From contig DDWA01000054.1 of NCBI GenBank assembly GCA_002345425.1, positions 1 to 19,603 of the forward strand: DNA of 19,603 bases, written 5' to 3'. Both the position numbers and the translations under genes were made by a program. This DNA comes from Caryophanales bacterium UBA2298 (GTDB lineage Bacteria; Bacillota_I; Bacilli_A; Izemoplasmatales; Hujiaoplasmataceae). Each line of letters starts with the position of its first letter. Within the stretch, counting starts at the first letter, position 1. A model generated the notes under the pieces. That model searched no databases. It was not told the origin of the DNA and saw only the letters and a list, made by a program, of their open reading frames with translations. Below, in pieces: positions 1 through 8,137 of this stretch.

Positions 1-1
1 A

Positions 2-166
2 AACAGTGCAAAGGCTGTTCATTTAGACAGTGGTGTTTATCTGATTCCAGATCCTTCCCTTCTTGTGAACGAACTGGCCGAACGGTATCGGGTAAAATTG
101 AATTACAAACGAATGAAACTCGAATATCTACGTTCACAAATTAATCTCATCAAGAGATCATTTTAA
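2..166 (+). CDS. 3' end of an unrecognised gene (partial)
   Basis: An open frame of 54 codons runs from the window edge to a TAA at 164-166, so only the C-terminus is present. It ends in a basic, probably helical tail (residues ending INLIKRSF). Codons such as CTG, GCC, CGG and CTC are commoner than in the rest of the window, so the fragment looks richer in G+C than its neighbours and may have been transferred. It is followed by a hairpin with a T-run. I do not recognise the family. A transposase or other mobile-element protein is possible because decayed DNA and repeats follow, but no motif shows it. Confidence 0.5.
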   Translation, partial: NSAKAVHLDSGVYLIPDPSLLVNELAERYRVKLNYKRMKLEYLRSQINLIKRSF

Positions 167-184
167 TACAACATAAGCAAAATT

Positions 185-221
185 GACAGAAGTGCTATAT
201 TGAGCGATTCTGTCGATTTTT
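185..221 (+). terminator. Likely rho-independent terminator of the 5' partial gene
   Basis: GACAGAA (185-191) and TTCTGTC (208-214) are perfect 7-bp arms around a 16-nt loop. A T-run (217-221) follows within three bases. It lies 19 bases after the stop of the partial gene. The long loop makes it a moderate rather than strong terminator. Confidence 0.5.
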
Positions 222-429
222 ATCTTCTCAAACTGCAAAAGTCAGGATATAGCATGTTTTGTCTGACAACAATTATTCAACTGAAAATCGTTAAAAAGTC
301 ACATTTGGTTTTTCCGTTCATAATACTTCTTGTTACATCTGTATTGATTTTTGTTTCAATTGGTAATATTCATTTATTTTGAATATTTACGTTTTTAGGT
401 TTTTAGATATTACTTAGTGATTTATTTAT

Positions 430-671
430 AAAACATTATCAGTAGCAGAGTACAAAAAATGATCAAAACAGAGTCAATATAAAGATTTTATAGGCCTTGA
501 ATTGAGTTTGTCATTGACAATTTTAAATTTTGAATGCAGATAATCTAGAGAATTCTTGGTGCTAATTTAGATTTTTGCAACTCTTTAGAAGGGTGCGAAG
601 ATTTTTAGAATGGTACGTAAAATCCTATTGTGCGTGCGTAATTGTTTTAAAATAGGTTACACCACCCGCAC
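430..671 (+). repeat. Dispersed repeat family, copy A (most diverged)
   Basis: The left block (TAAAACATTATCAGTAGCAG, near 430-450) resembles the CATTTTCAACAGTTG block of the other copies. The right block starts with GGGTGCGAAG at 591 and ends with the conserved core around 638-660, here TAATTGTTTTAAAATAGG and then TTACAC. Arms GTGCG (630-634)/CGCAC (667-671) and GTAA (638-641)/TTAC (657-660) preserve the inverted-repeat layout of copy C with an internal bulge. The interval between the two blocks is about 140 bases, longer than in the other copies. Confidence 0.5.
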
Positions 672-757
672 ATTGTTGTGATATTTCGTTTTGGGTTTCC
701 GTGCCGAATTTAAATGTCATATTTTTTTATTAATCAGAAGGATTCATCATATATAGT

Positions 758-1319
758 AAACAAAAACTATTTGATGGTAAAGAAGATATTGTGATATATC
801 CAGAACAATCCACAACAAGGAACGAACAAGGATACTGGAATTGGTTTTTATCTGAAAACAAGAGGTGGTATTGAATTGTTGTTAATAATGGAAATTATAG
901 ATCTTGTTATAAGTCAGTATAGTATTGACATTGAAGAAGTTTACTCTATGGGATTGTCTGCTGGACAACAAAGGCATTAAATTTAGCTATTGCTTATTCT
1001 GGTGTTTTCCGTGGTGTTGCTTTAGCAGCTGGTGTACATTATGGTATAGATGATAATGCATACGAAACTTATATTTCGATGAGTGGCGCATTACCATCAG
1101 TTGAAATCACAGTTGAAAAGGCTCCTATGGCTACTTCGGAAAGTGTTAGTTTTTCATATCAATAAGGATTCAACAGTTTCTGTTAAGAAAGTTTATTTTA
1201 TTATTGAACAAGTGGTTGAACTAAATGATCTTATGGATAATCAATTTGATGATTTATATGATTATTTAATGCATTATGAAGAGTGGTTTTATTATTATGT
1301 TGATTGCAGTTTAGTGTGA
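758..1319 (+). pseudogene. Frameshifted PHB-depolymerase/LpqC-type esterase remnant
   Basis: Pieces of one alpha/beta-hydrolase of the PHB depolymerase (Esterase_phd, LpqC-like) family can be read in order. Frame 2 from 758 gives VIYPEQS and WNWF (791 onward). A shift near 857-860 moves to frame 3, which gives RGGIE, ISQYSIDIEEVYSMGLSAG (nucleophile-elbow GLSAG) up to about 965. A shift near 966-973 returns to frame 2, which gives ALNLAIAYSGVFRGVALAAG up to a TAA at 1163. A further shift near 1140 enters frame 3, which gives VFHINKDSTVSVKK (the usual VFHGdxDxTV segment) to a stop at 1317-1319. With three frameshifts and no start, it cannot make a working enzyme. The N-terminal oxyanion-hole region is gone. 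A 78-codon frame at 1083-1319 is only its last fragment. Confidence 0.75.
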
Positions 1320-1583
1320 TACATGGAGTGAATTCCTTAAAAGTTAGTTAATCGTCAAGCAAAAGATCTAAAGAAATATTAGATAATGTTGATGGCAATT
1401 AAACCTTTGAAATACCGGTTGCACTTTCACCACCACCACTTTTACAAAGCTTGCCTACTAATGTTAAAAGAGTCTGCTGTATTTGTTGCGTCATAACTTC
1501 GTTTTTCAAATATGTTTAAGCCTTTTACATAACCGCATTATTTTACCTGTTATTATCTTTATTAAAAAAGTTACAAATATTCT

Positions 1584-1617
1584 AAATGTTGCATATGTTA
1601 CATTTTTGTGATATTAT
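1584..1617 (+). promoter_or_regulatory. Promoter of tetR1-patatin with overlapping palindromic operator
   Basis: TTGCAT (1589-1594) and TATTAT (1612-1617) are separated by exactly 17 bases. A 22-base near-palindrome (1584-1605) has outer arms AAATGT/ACATTT and a CATATG centre, with 18 of 22 positions symmetric. It covers the -35 box. This is the size and place expected for autoregulation by a TetR repressor. Very similar sequence stands in the promoter of the ABC operon at 8161-8189. Confidence 0.6.
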
Positions 1618-1703
1618 TAGAATTGAAATTCAACAAAAGTTGCTAAGATAATTATAGTTGTACTTTTCAATAATTTATGGGAATCATTAATCAACAGTCA
1701 TAT

Positions 1704-1721
1704 TGATTATAGGTATAATCA
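1704..1721 (+). promoter_or_regulatory. Palindrome in the tetR1 leader, possible second operator
   Basis: TGATTAT (1704-1710), AGGT, ATAATCA (1715-1721) form perfect 7-bp arms 27 bases before the tetR1 start. The right arm also contains a TATAAT (1714-1719), so this may be a second promoter with a covering operator or a short mRNA hairpin. No good -35 box was found at 17 bases. Confidence 0.4.
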
Positions 1722-1748
1722 GCATTTGAAATAATGGAGGATAAATAA

Positions 1749-2285
1749 ATGAATCGTCAAGTTTACAAAACAAAAAACTTAATATTCGAAGCCTTATTTA
1801 AAAAAATGCAAATAAAACCTTATCATGAAATTACTATTGTTGAAATCACTAAAAAAGCTGATGTAGCAAGGCTCTCATTTTACCGACATTTTAAAACAAA
1901 AGAAGACATAGTTTTATATAAATTTAGAGAGATTGTTGGAATAATGGTTCGCCAATTAAATACTAACACATATAATTCTTCTAAAGAGATTTTAGGTATG
2001 ATTCTCGGCGTTATGGATAATTATATGACAATATTTAATGTTATCATAAAAAACAATCTATATGGATTAATTATACAATCGTTTAGTTCTGATATTGGTT
2101 TAATTACTAAGAAACTAATTGGCATAGGTGATTCTAATGTTCATCTTTTAAAGTTTTATGAGGGTGCTCTTGTTAATCTTATAGTTGAATGGATCAGAAA
2201 TGAAAAAATCATATCAAAAGAAGAATATTTAGATATACTTGATAATTTGTTTCAAAATCAAAAATTATTTTTAAATACTGACTAA
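1749..2285 (+). CDS. TetR/AcrR-family transcriptional regulator (TetR1)
   Basis: A 178-residue protein with an N-terminal TetR helix-turn-helix at about residues 10-55 (EITIVEITKKADVARLSFYRHFKTKEDI has the usual tetR_N pattern with the SFYRHF recognition helix). The C-terminal half has the pattern NNLYGLIIQSF ... FYEGALVNLIVEWI seen in small TetR regulators of Bacillota. The start ATG is preceded by a strong GGAGG at 1736-1740. It probably dimerises, binds the palindromes in its own leader and responds to a small, perhaps lipid-like ligand. The patatin gene begins 21 bases downstream, so the two are co-transcribed. It is a paralogue of the TetR at 12539: both share the ITKKA-VAR-FYR core, the LI-QSF block and the EGAL...EWI block. 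The ligand is unknown. Confidence 0.85.
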   Translation: MNRQVYKTKNLIFEALFKKMQIKPYHEITIVEITKKADVARLSFYRHFKTKEDIVLYKFREIVGIMVRQLNTNTYNSSKEILGMILGVMDNYMTIFNVIIKNNLYGLIIQSFSSDIGLITKKLIGIGDSNVHLLKFYEGALVNLIVEWIRNEKIISKEEYLDILDNLFQNQKLFLNTD

Positions 2286-2306
2286 TTAAATATGGAGGAT
2301 TTAAAT

Positions 2307-3131
2307 ATGAGTAAGCTTGGTATTTGTTTATCGGGAGGAGGCGCAAGAGGAGCATACCAAATAGGTGCTCTAAAAGCACTAGAAGAACTGGGAATATTGC
2401 AAAAAACAAGTGCGTTTTCTGGTTCATCAATAGGAGCGGTAAATGCAACATTTGCTGCAGCCGGAGCATTAAACGTCGCAAAAGAAATATGGTTTAATGT
2501 TCCTGATAATCCGTTGGGCGAAAATTCTTCTATTGTAAAAACAATTAAAGATCAAAGACTTAAAGTAATTGATAGCGGGTTGTTTTCTATTATAAAATTG
2601 AATCAATTATTAGATGATAACATTGATTTTGAACTATTAAATAAGAAGGATGTTTTTATTGCAATAGCAGATACTGGAGATGCGGATAAAGGATTAATAG
2701 ATTTGTTTAAATCCACATATATGCATTATATTCAAAAAGACTCTCAAGTTCTATATATACCGCTTAAAGAGATTGATAAAAATCTGCAAATTGATACAGT
2801 TGTTGCATCTTGTTCAATTCCAATTGTATTTCCACCAGTTGTAACTAACAGCAGAAAATACCGAGATGGTGGATATTTTGACAACACACCCATTAAACCA
2901 TTAATTGATTTTGGATGCGAAGAAGTCATTTGCATTACTATTTCTATATTATCATCGTTGCGCTCAAATAAAAGGAAGTATAAAGATGTCAAGATACATG
3001 AAATAAAGGCAACTAGAAGATTAGGAAAAGTGCTTGATTTTTCTTCGAAACATTCAAAAAAGATATATAACTATGGATATAACGACGTAATGAAATATTT
3101 TAGTAATTTAAATAAGAATGAGTTTAGGTAA
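2307..3131 (+). CDS. Patatin-like phospholipase
   Basis: A 274-residue patatin-domain lipid acyl hydrolase. It has the glycine-rich oxyanion-hole motif SGGGARG (residues 9-15), the nucleophile elbow GSSIG with Ser41, and the dyad motif DGG with Asp187, so the Ser-Asp dyad is complete. Members of the family release fatty acids from phospholipids. There is no signal peptide or membrane segment, so it is probably cytoplasmic or acts at the inner face of the membrane. An in-frame ATG at 2292 lies upstream, but it contains the GGAGG (2294-2298) that serves the ATG at 2307 with 8-base spacing, so 2307 is taken as the start. It is the second gene of an operon behind TetR1, which suggests that hydrolysis is tuned to lipid levels. 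The substrate is not visible from the sequence. Confidence 0.85.
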   Translation: MSKLGICLSGGGARGAYQIGALKALEELGILQKTSAFSGSSIGAVNATFAAAGALNVAKEIWFNVPDNPLGENSSIVKTIKDQRLKVIDSGLFSIIKLNQLLDDNIDFELLNKKDVFIAIADTGDADKGLIDLFKSTYMHYIQKDSQVLYIPLKEIDKNLQIDTVVASCSIPIVFPPVVTNSRKYRDGGYFDNTPIKPLIDFGCEEVICITISILSSLRSNKRKYKDVKIHEIKATRRLGKVLDFSSKHSKKIYNYGYNDVMKYFSNLNKNEFR

Positions 3132-3223
3132 TAAATTGAATCAAATGAGCTCGTTGTCTTATTTTATCGTCGCAAATAAATGCCTTAGATAATTTGTTTG
3201 TGTTGAAATTCTTCAATATTTAG

Positions 3224-3252
3224 TTCGATTGCATGCTATTATGCAATATAAT
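3224..3252 (+). promoter_or_regulatory. Promoter of the LtaS-like gene with palindrome in the spacer
   Basis: TATAAT (3247-3252) lies 17 bases after a weak -35 box TTCGAT (3224-3229). A perfect inverted repeat ATTGCAT (3228-3234)/ATGCAAT (3241-3247) with a 6-base loop fills the spacer, ideally placed for a repressor or for a MerR-like activator. The weak -35 box would fit activation. Confidence 0.5.
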
Positions 3253-3290
3253 AACAATTAATAGAAATTCGCATTGATATGGAGTTTGTT

Positions 3291-5402
3291 ATGATTAAAG
3301 AGATTATTATTATATATTTTTTATTCTTAGTGCTAAATGTCCTTAATACTTTTGTAATTACCCACCGACCTTTGAACAAGTATATTGTTCCTTTTAAATA
3401 TACATTTAAGGGAGAATTAAATGCAATATTAGGTAATATATTTACTATTAATTTAATAGGATTTATTATACTAATCTTTATAAAAAATCTATATTGGTTC
3501 TCTGTAGCACTACTAATTTTAACAGGAATTCTTAATTTATTGTTATTTGTGTTAAGTGTTTTTAATTTATACTTTGGCAACGCTTTTACGAAAGAAAGTA
3601 TAGATATGTTTAAGAACCCTGTCAAAGGAATGTCTAAAGGTATGGCAAAAGAAATTTTTAATGAACTATTTGGTTATTATCGAATCATTATTTTTATACC
3701 TTTCATTATTATTCTATTGGTTATATTATTATTTAGTAAGTCAAATTTGGAACAGATATTTATCGAAACCAATTATTATTCAATATTTGTAGGAATCGCA
3801 TTTTCCTTGTTAATGATTGTTTTGACATGGATAAATTATGAAAAGATGTATCTTAAAAACTTAACAGTAAAAGCTGTAAAATCAACTTTTGGAATACAAA
3901 ACTATGGAATTTATCCATTTTATTTAACAAGCATTTTTAAATTTACATCTATTCCAGACTTATTAATTAAAGCTAAGAAGAATAATTTTTCAGAACTTTC
4001 TAATGAATACATCCAGTATAATAAAAACACTATAAGTTATATAAATTTTCTTGATAATAGAGTTTATAGTAATGATTTGAATTTGAATATGGTTTCGGAA
4101 AATATTAAAGTGGATAAATCAATTTTAAATGGAAGACAATCATTAACAGGTATACTTGCTGGAAAAAACCTTGTTTTAGTTCAAATGGAGTCCATGAGTA
4201 GGTTTTTACTTGATATTCCAATTTTGGAAAAGGATTTTAAGTTTATTAGGACTTTACTCGAACAAAGCGTTGACTTCACAGAATTTTATTCAAGTGTCGG
4301 GATGGGAGTTAGTTCTGATGCTGAAATAACGACATTAACTGGACTGTATGCAACAGGATATGATTCCTTATATTGGTCAAAATTCAATTTTCGTGAAAAA
4401 ACTTATAAAGTTAAGGTGGAATTGACAACTTTACCTAAATATTTTAAACGAAATGGTTATTTTACGGAAGCTGTACACGGAGATTATAAGCAGTTTTATA
4501 ACAGAGAGTATGCATATCCAGAAATCATGGAGTTTAACAATTTTTTTGGTTTAGAAGATTTTTCAGATAAAAAAAAGAGTAAACGTGAAGGATTTATAGA
4601 TATGTTTTCGTATGAATATACCAAAGGAAAATATCATTACGCTCCTTGGATAAGTGATTATCAATTAGCAGATACAGTTCGAAAAAAAATACTTTCTGTA
4701 GACAAACCCACATTTCTCTTTCCTATAACAATGATGCCTCATACCCCTTTTGAGTTTTATCCACAAAAAAATAAAGGATATATTGATAAATATGATTTAA
4801 AAGACTTGACAAAAAAATACCTGAGATTCGCTGATTATTATGATGATGTAGTAAAGCGATTTTTCTTAGATGAAAATGGTTCTGTGAAGATAGATAGTAA
4901 TACTGTTTACCTGTTTTATGGCGACCATGGTTGTGGAATTAAAAATGGGGATATTGCAAAATTGTTTCAGAAAAAATTATCTGCTTTAGAGGAGAGAAGA
5001 TTGTTACAGCAATTAGTTTGCTTCTTATACGTACCAGGAAATAAGGAAATAAATAGTAATGGAATAGTCATAAAGGAAGGACTGATTAAAGGTAAACAAA
5101 ATCTTGTAAGGGGACATATGGATATATATCGTAGTATTATTGAACTTTTTGACTTAGAAACAAGCAATGACGCTTATTTTGGAACTCACCTTTTGAGTAA
5201 CGAACCAACATTTGTCCTAGATAATAAGTCTCAAGACGTGATAATGGACAAAATTATTTTTTCGATGAGAAATAGAAAGCAAACGTTTCCTCCTAATATC
5301 GATATAGATAATAAGATATTTGAAAGCATCAAGAAGTTCAAAGTATTAAATGATATTTTAATTGAAGAAATTGGAGTTCAAAGTAGACTGAATAAAACTT
5401 AA
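3291..5402 (+). CDS. LtaS-like membrane sulfatase-fold phosphoglycerol transferase
   Basis: A 703-residue protein. About five N-terminal membrane helices (first 200 residues) are followed by an extracellular sulfatase-type domain. Conserved metal and active-site elements of lipoteichoic acid synthase are visible: Glu300 in VQMES, the nucleophile segment GMGVSSDAE with Ser341, MMPHTPF, and YGDHG with Asp545/His546. In LtaS the nucleophile is Thr in GKTSDSE. Here Ser takes that place and the Lys before it is Val. The likely role is polymerising or transferring glycerol-phosphate onto a lipid anchor at the outer membrane face. The ATG at 3291 is preferred over 3279 because GGAG (3281-3284) falls inside the longer version with ideal spacing for 3291. 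It forms a single-gene unit ending at the terminator at 5534. Another head-group transferase of the family cannot be excluded. Confidence 0.8.
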   Translation: MIKEIIIIYFLFLVLNVLNTFVITHRPLNKYIVPFKYTFKGELNAILGNIFTINLIGFIILIFIKNLYWFSVALLILTGILNLLLFVLSVFNLYFGNAFTKESIDMFKNPVKGMSKGMAKEIFNELFGYYRIIIFIPFIIILLVILLFSKSNLEQIFIETNYYSIFVGIAFSLLMIVLTWINYEKMYLKNLTVKAVKSTFGIQNYGIYPFYLTSIFKFTSIPDLLIKAKKNNFSELSNEYIQYNKNTISYINFLDNRVYSNDLNLNMVSENIKVDKSILNGRQSLTGILAGKNLVLVQMESMSRFLLDIPILEKDFKFIRTLLEQSVDFTEFYSSVGMGVSSDAEITTLTGLYATGYDSLYWSKFNFREKTYKVKVELTTLPKYFKRNGYFTEAVHGDYKQFYNREYAYPEIMEFNNFFGLEDFSDKKKSKREGFIDMFSYEYTKGKYHYAPWISDYQLADTVRKKILSVDKPTFLFPITMMPHTPFEFYPQKNKGYIDKYDLKDLTKKYLRFADYYDDVVKRFFLDENGSVKIDSNTVYLFYGDHGCGIKNGDIAKLFQKKLSALEERRLLQQLVCFLYVPGNKEINSNGIVIKEGLIKGKQNLVRGHMDIYRSIIELFDLETSNDAYFGTHLLSNEPTFVLDNKSQDVIMDKIIFSMRNRKQTFPPNIDIDNKIFESIKKFKVLNDILIEEIGVQSRLNKT

Positions 5403-5533
5403 TAAATTATTTTTGTCGTAATATTATCAACTTTGATGTTTTTAATGCGAAGGATTTTTTATTAACAGTTATCATGCGTATAGAATTTTTTCAAAACAAG
5501 ATATTTAAAATTCTTGCTCATATTCACAAAACA

Positions 5534-5570
5534 AATTGCTAGGGACATTGTGTAATCCCTAGCAATTTTT
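5534..5570 (+). terminator. Strong rho-independent terminator, probably shared by both convergent genes
   Basis: AATTGCTAGGGA (5534-5545) pairs perfectly with TCCCTAGCAATT (5556-5567) around a 10-base loop and runs into TTTTT (to 5570). The reverse strand has TTTGTTTT after the stem. The hairpin can therefore end both the LtaS-like gene and the minus-strand copper ATPase, whose stop is 13 bases away. Confidence 0.9.
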
Positions 5571-5582
5571 ATAGTTTATCTA

Positions 5583-7637
5583 TTAAATTTTTAATAGTCT
5601 TGCATTGATTGCTACAATGACTGTGCTTAATGACATTAAAACAGCACCCGTAGCTGGACTTAATAGAATACCAATAGAACTTAAGACACCTGCTGCTAAT
5701 GGTATAGCGATAATATTATATCCGGTAGCCCAAATAAGATTTTGAATCATCTTTTTATATGTGGATTTAGATAATTTGATAATATTGACTACATCCATTG
5801 GATTACTTTTAACTAAAATGACATCTGCAGTTTCTATTGCAACATCAGTTCCAGCACCAATTGCTATGCCAAGATGAGCTTTAGCTAATGCTGGGGCATC
5901 ATTGATACCATCTCCAGTCATGGCAACCAAACGACCCGCTTTTGTAAGTGATTCAATTTTCTCTGATTTTTGTTCAGGCAAGACCTCTGCAATAACTTGT
6001 GTGATACCAATTTTTTTTGCAACTTCATCAGCCACTTTTTGATTGTCCCCTGTAAGCATATAAGATTCGATACCCATGTCTTTAAGTGTTTCAATTGCTT
6101 CTTTAGAGGTTTCTCTAATCATGTCACTTAGTGCAATATAACCAATTAATAATTTATTTTTAAGGACGAAAACTACTGTGTGTCCTTGACTTGCTAAAGT
6201 CTCATAAGCTTTTTCATTAAATGATATTTTGAGTTCTTTTAAATAACCAGGGCTAACAATTTCGATGGTTGATTGATTAATTTTTCCAATTAGTCCCTTA
6301 CCAGGAATTGCTTTAATTGATTTAGCTTTTTGAAGTTTTATATTTTTGTCTTTAGCTGCATTAACGATTGCTTTTGCGATTGGATGTTCTGACTCATTTT
6401 CTATCGCGTATGCTAGAGATAAAAGATTATCTTCGCTCATGGAATCACTTATTATTTTTGTAATTCCAAATTCACCTTTTGTAAGTGTTCCTGTTTTATC
6501 AAATACAACAGTATTTATTTTGTGTGCATTCTCAAAGTTAGCTCGATTTCTAATCAGTAAGCCGTGTTTAGCTCCAATGCTAGAAGATACCGCAGTAACT
6601 AAAGGCGTTGCTAAACCAAGTGCATGTGGACATGCAATAATAATGACAGTAACAGCTCTTTCCATAGCAAAACCAGCATCTTTACCTAGTAACATCCACA
6701 CGATAAATGTTGATATACCGCCTATTGATGCAACATAAAATAAGTATTTAGCTGCTATGTCTGCGATTCTTTGAGTTTTCGAACGTGTGGATTGAGCGTC
6801 TCTAACAAGCTTGATTACTTGAGAAAGGAATGTTTCATCACCAATTCGAGTCACTTCATATTTTAATGATCCTTCAGCGTTGATGGAACCACCAATTAAT
6901 TCATCACCAATTGATTTTTCAATAGGTACTGATTCACCTGTTAGCATCGATTCATTGACTGAAGATTTTCCTTCAGTTATTTTACCGTCAATAGGGATTT
7001 TTTCTCCAGGTCTAACAAGCAGTTGCATCCCAACTTTTACTTCTGAAGTAGGTATATCTTTGATTTTTCCATCTTTATCAATAACATGAGCTTCTTCGGG
7101 CATTAATTTTAATAGTTCTTCAAGTGCTTTTGATGCACCTAATACGGATTTCATCTCAATCCAATGTCCAAGAAGCATGATTGAAATCAATGATGATAAT
7201 TCCCAGAAGAAATCTTGCCCAATTTGGAAGATTACAGTGTATGCACTATAGAAATAAGCTACAGTGATAGCAAGTCCAATAAGTGACATCATTGATGGAA
7301 CTTTTTGTTTCATCTCATCAATAGTACCTTTAAAAAATGGCAGACCACCATAGATAAATAGAATGGTACTTAAGAATAGTAAAATGTATAAATCTCCGGT
7401 AAATCTTAGATCAATACCGAGAAATGTTTGAATCATTGGAGATAATGTTAATATTGGAAAAAGCAATATAAGTGAGAAAAAGAATCTTTTTCTAAAATCT
7501 TTAACCATCATCGCATGGTGATTGTGGTGATCATGATGATGTTTTGAGTGGCTTACTTCATCAGTATGGTTGTGATGATGTTCATGCTTATCAACCGTAT
7601 CAGTATTATGCTGATGGTTGTATTTGTGGGTTTTCAT
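5583..7637 (-). CDS. copB: CopB-type P1B copper-translocating ATPase
   Basis: A 684-residue heavy-metal P-type ATPase. The first 42 residues are a metal-binding tail with about 16 His in clusters such as HHHNH and HHHDHHNHH. Then come the membrane helices, the actuator TGES motif (residues 233-236), the transmembrane metal site CPH (336-338), phosphorylation motif DKTGT with Asp380, the nucleotide-domain SEHP motif and the hinge GDGINDAP. A CPH site and a His-rich N-terminus instead of CxxC domains mark the CopB (P1B-3) subgroup, which exports copper or silver from the cytoplasm. The start is set by AGGAGG six bases upstream of the ATG. It is transcribed alone from a promoter with a CsoR-like operator. 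No CopZ or CsoR gene is in the window. Confidence 0.93.
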   Translation of the reverse strand: MKTHKYNHQHNTDTVDKHEHHHNHTDEVSHSKHHHDHHNHHAMMVKDFRKRFFFSLILLFPILTLSPMIQTFLGIDLRFTGDLYILLFLSTILFIYGGLPFFKGTIDEMKQKVPSMMSLIGLAITVAYFYSAYTVIFQIGQDFFWELSSLISIMLLGHWIEMKSVLGASKALEELLKLMPEEAHVIDKDGKIKDIPTSEVKVGMQLLVRPGEKIPIDGKITEGKSSVNESMLTGESVPIEKSIGDELIGGSINAEGSLKYEVTRIGDETFLSQVIKLVRDAQSTRSKTQRIADIAAKYLFYVASIGGISTFIVWMLLGKDAGFAMERAVTVIIIACPHALGLATPLVTAVSSSIGAKHGLLIRNRANFENAHKINTVVFDKTGTLTKGEFGITKIISDSMSEDNLLSLAYAIENESEHPIAKAIVNAAKDKNIKLQKAKSIKAIPGKGLIGKINQSTIEIVSPGYLKELKISFNEKAYETLASQGHTVVFVLKNKLLIGYIALSDMIRETSKEAIETLKDMGIESYMLTGDNQKVADEVAKKIGITQVIAEVLPEQKSEKIESLTKAGRLVAMTGDGINDAPALAKAHLGIAIGAGTDVAIETADVILVKSNPMDVVNIIKLSKSTYKKMIQNLIWATGYNIIAIPLAAGVLSSIGILLSPATGAVLMSLSTVIVAINARLLKI

Positions 7638-7815
7638 TGTTATCCTCCTATTAATTAATAATATGTATATCGATATTTGGTTAATTTAAATACTTGACTA
7701 ATATTTCTGTAATTTCATAATTTTTCCATTTCCAGTTTTGAGTAACTGATGTATTTTATTGGTTGACATGCTTTAAAGCGCATTGATTTGGTTCACTCCT
7801 AGTTATACTACTTTA

Positions 7816-7872
7816 ACCCCACCCCTGGAGGGGTATACGCTTACATTATAACACTATAATATTTAATTACAA
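7816..7872 (-). promoter_or_regulatory. copB promoter with CsoR-like GC palindrome
   Basis: On the minus strand, TTGTAA (7872-7867) and TATAAT (7850-7845) are 16 bases apart. Directly downstream, at the expected transcription start, lies ACCCCT-GG-AGGGGT (7821-7834), extended by a further CCCC and by GTATAC. A G/C-tract palindrome flanked by TATAC in otherwise AT-rich DNA is the hallmark of operators bound by CsoR copper-sensing repressors, so copper induction is inferred. The resulting leader would be about 200 bases. Confidence 0.65.
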
Positions 7873-8137
7873 GTATTATATTCTCATAATCAAGATCGAT
7901 ATTTAGATGTCAGACCTTAAAATAATTTGATTATAGCCAGTTTTTGGACTATATACTGTTGTTAATACTGACGATTAAAAAAGCAAAATTTTGTAATATT
8001 TAGTGAAAATAGCTGTTTTTAGTTGATTTTACTATTTTCGTATGGAAAGGATGGGGGTGCTTATTACGTAAAAAAGCTTCGTTTAATTGCACCTAACATA
8101 ATATTGAGTTATCTTCTCTGCAGGGTTTGAAGAAGTT

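Larger units (their letters stand above)
167..757. other. Long non-coding stretch with repeat copy A, no intact gene
   Basis: Apart from the terminator hairpin and repeat copy A, I see no supported gene. A 60-codon frame from a TTG at 200 encodes a hydrophobic C-terminus, but it has no ribosome binding site, starts inside the terminator loop and resembles nothing known. The stretch looks like decayed intergenic DNA leading into the esterase pseudogene. Confidence 0.5.
1320..1748. other. Non-coding stretch before the TetR gene
   Basis: The first part (1320-1510) may be decayed C-terminal sequence of the esterase, but no frame longer than about 30 codons can be recognised. From 1560 it is regulatory: the TetR1 promoter/operator (1584-1617), a second palindrome (1704-1721) and the ribosome binding site. 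Confidence 0.5.

Noticed and set aside
200..382. 60-codon frame with a hydrophobic C-terminus
   Set aside because: It has a TTG start inside the loop of a terminator hairpin, no ribosome binding site and no family resemblance.
1083..1319. 78-codon frame as an independent gene
   Set aside because: Its second half continues the esterase remnant (VFHINKDSTVSVKK) and its first half is an out-of-frame reading of the same gene, so it is part of the pseudogene.
1401..1494. 31-codon minus-strand frame beginning MTQQIQQTLL
   Set aside because: It is too short, has no recognisable domain, and only a TAA-closed chance frame can be argued.
5583..7637. Plus-strand frames inside copB (6346-6738, 6880-7089)
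   Set aside because: They are antisense readings of a clearly conserved P-type ATPase and have no ribosome binding sites.
7700..7800. Leader peptide in the copB leader (minus strand)
   Set aside because: The two frames of 22-23 codons overlap each other and neither starts at good distance from the AGGAG.
8005..8098. Possible fifth repeat copy (CTATTTTC, GGGGGTGC, TAAAAAAGC)
   Set aside because: It lacks the TTGTATCAAAATAGG core that defines the family; the similarity is limited to short A/T- or G-rich words.
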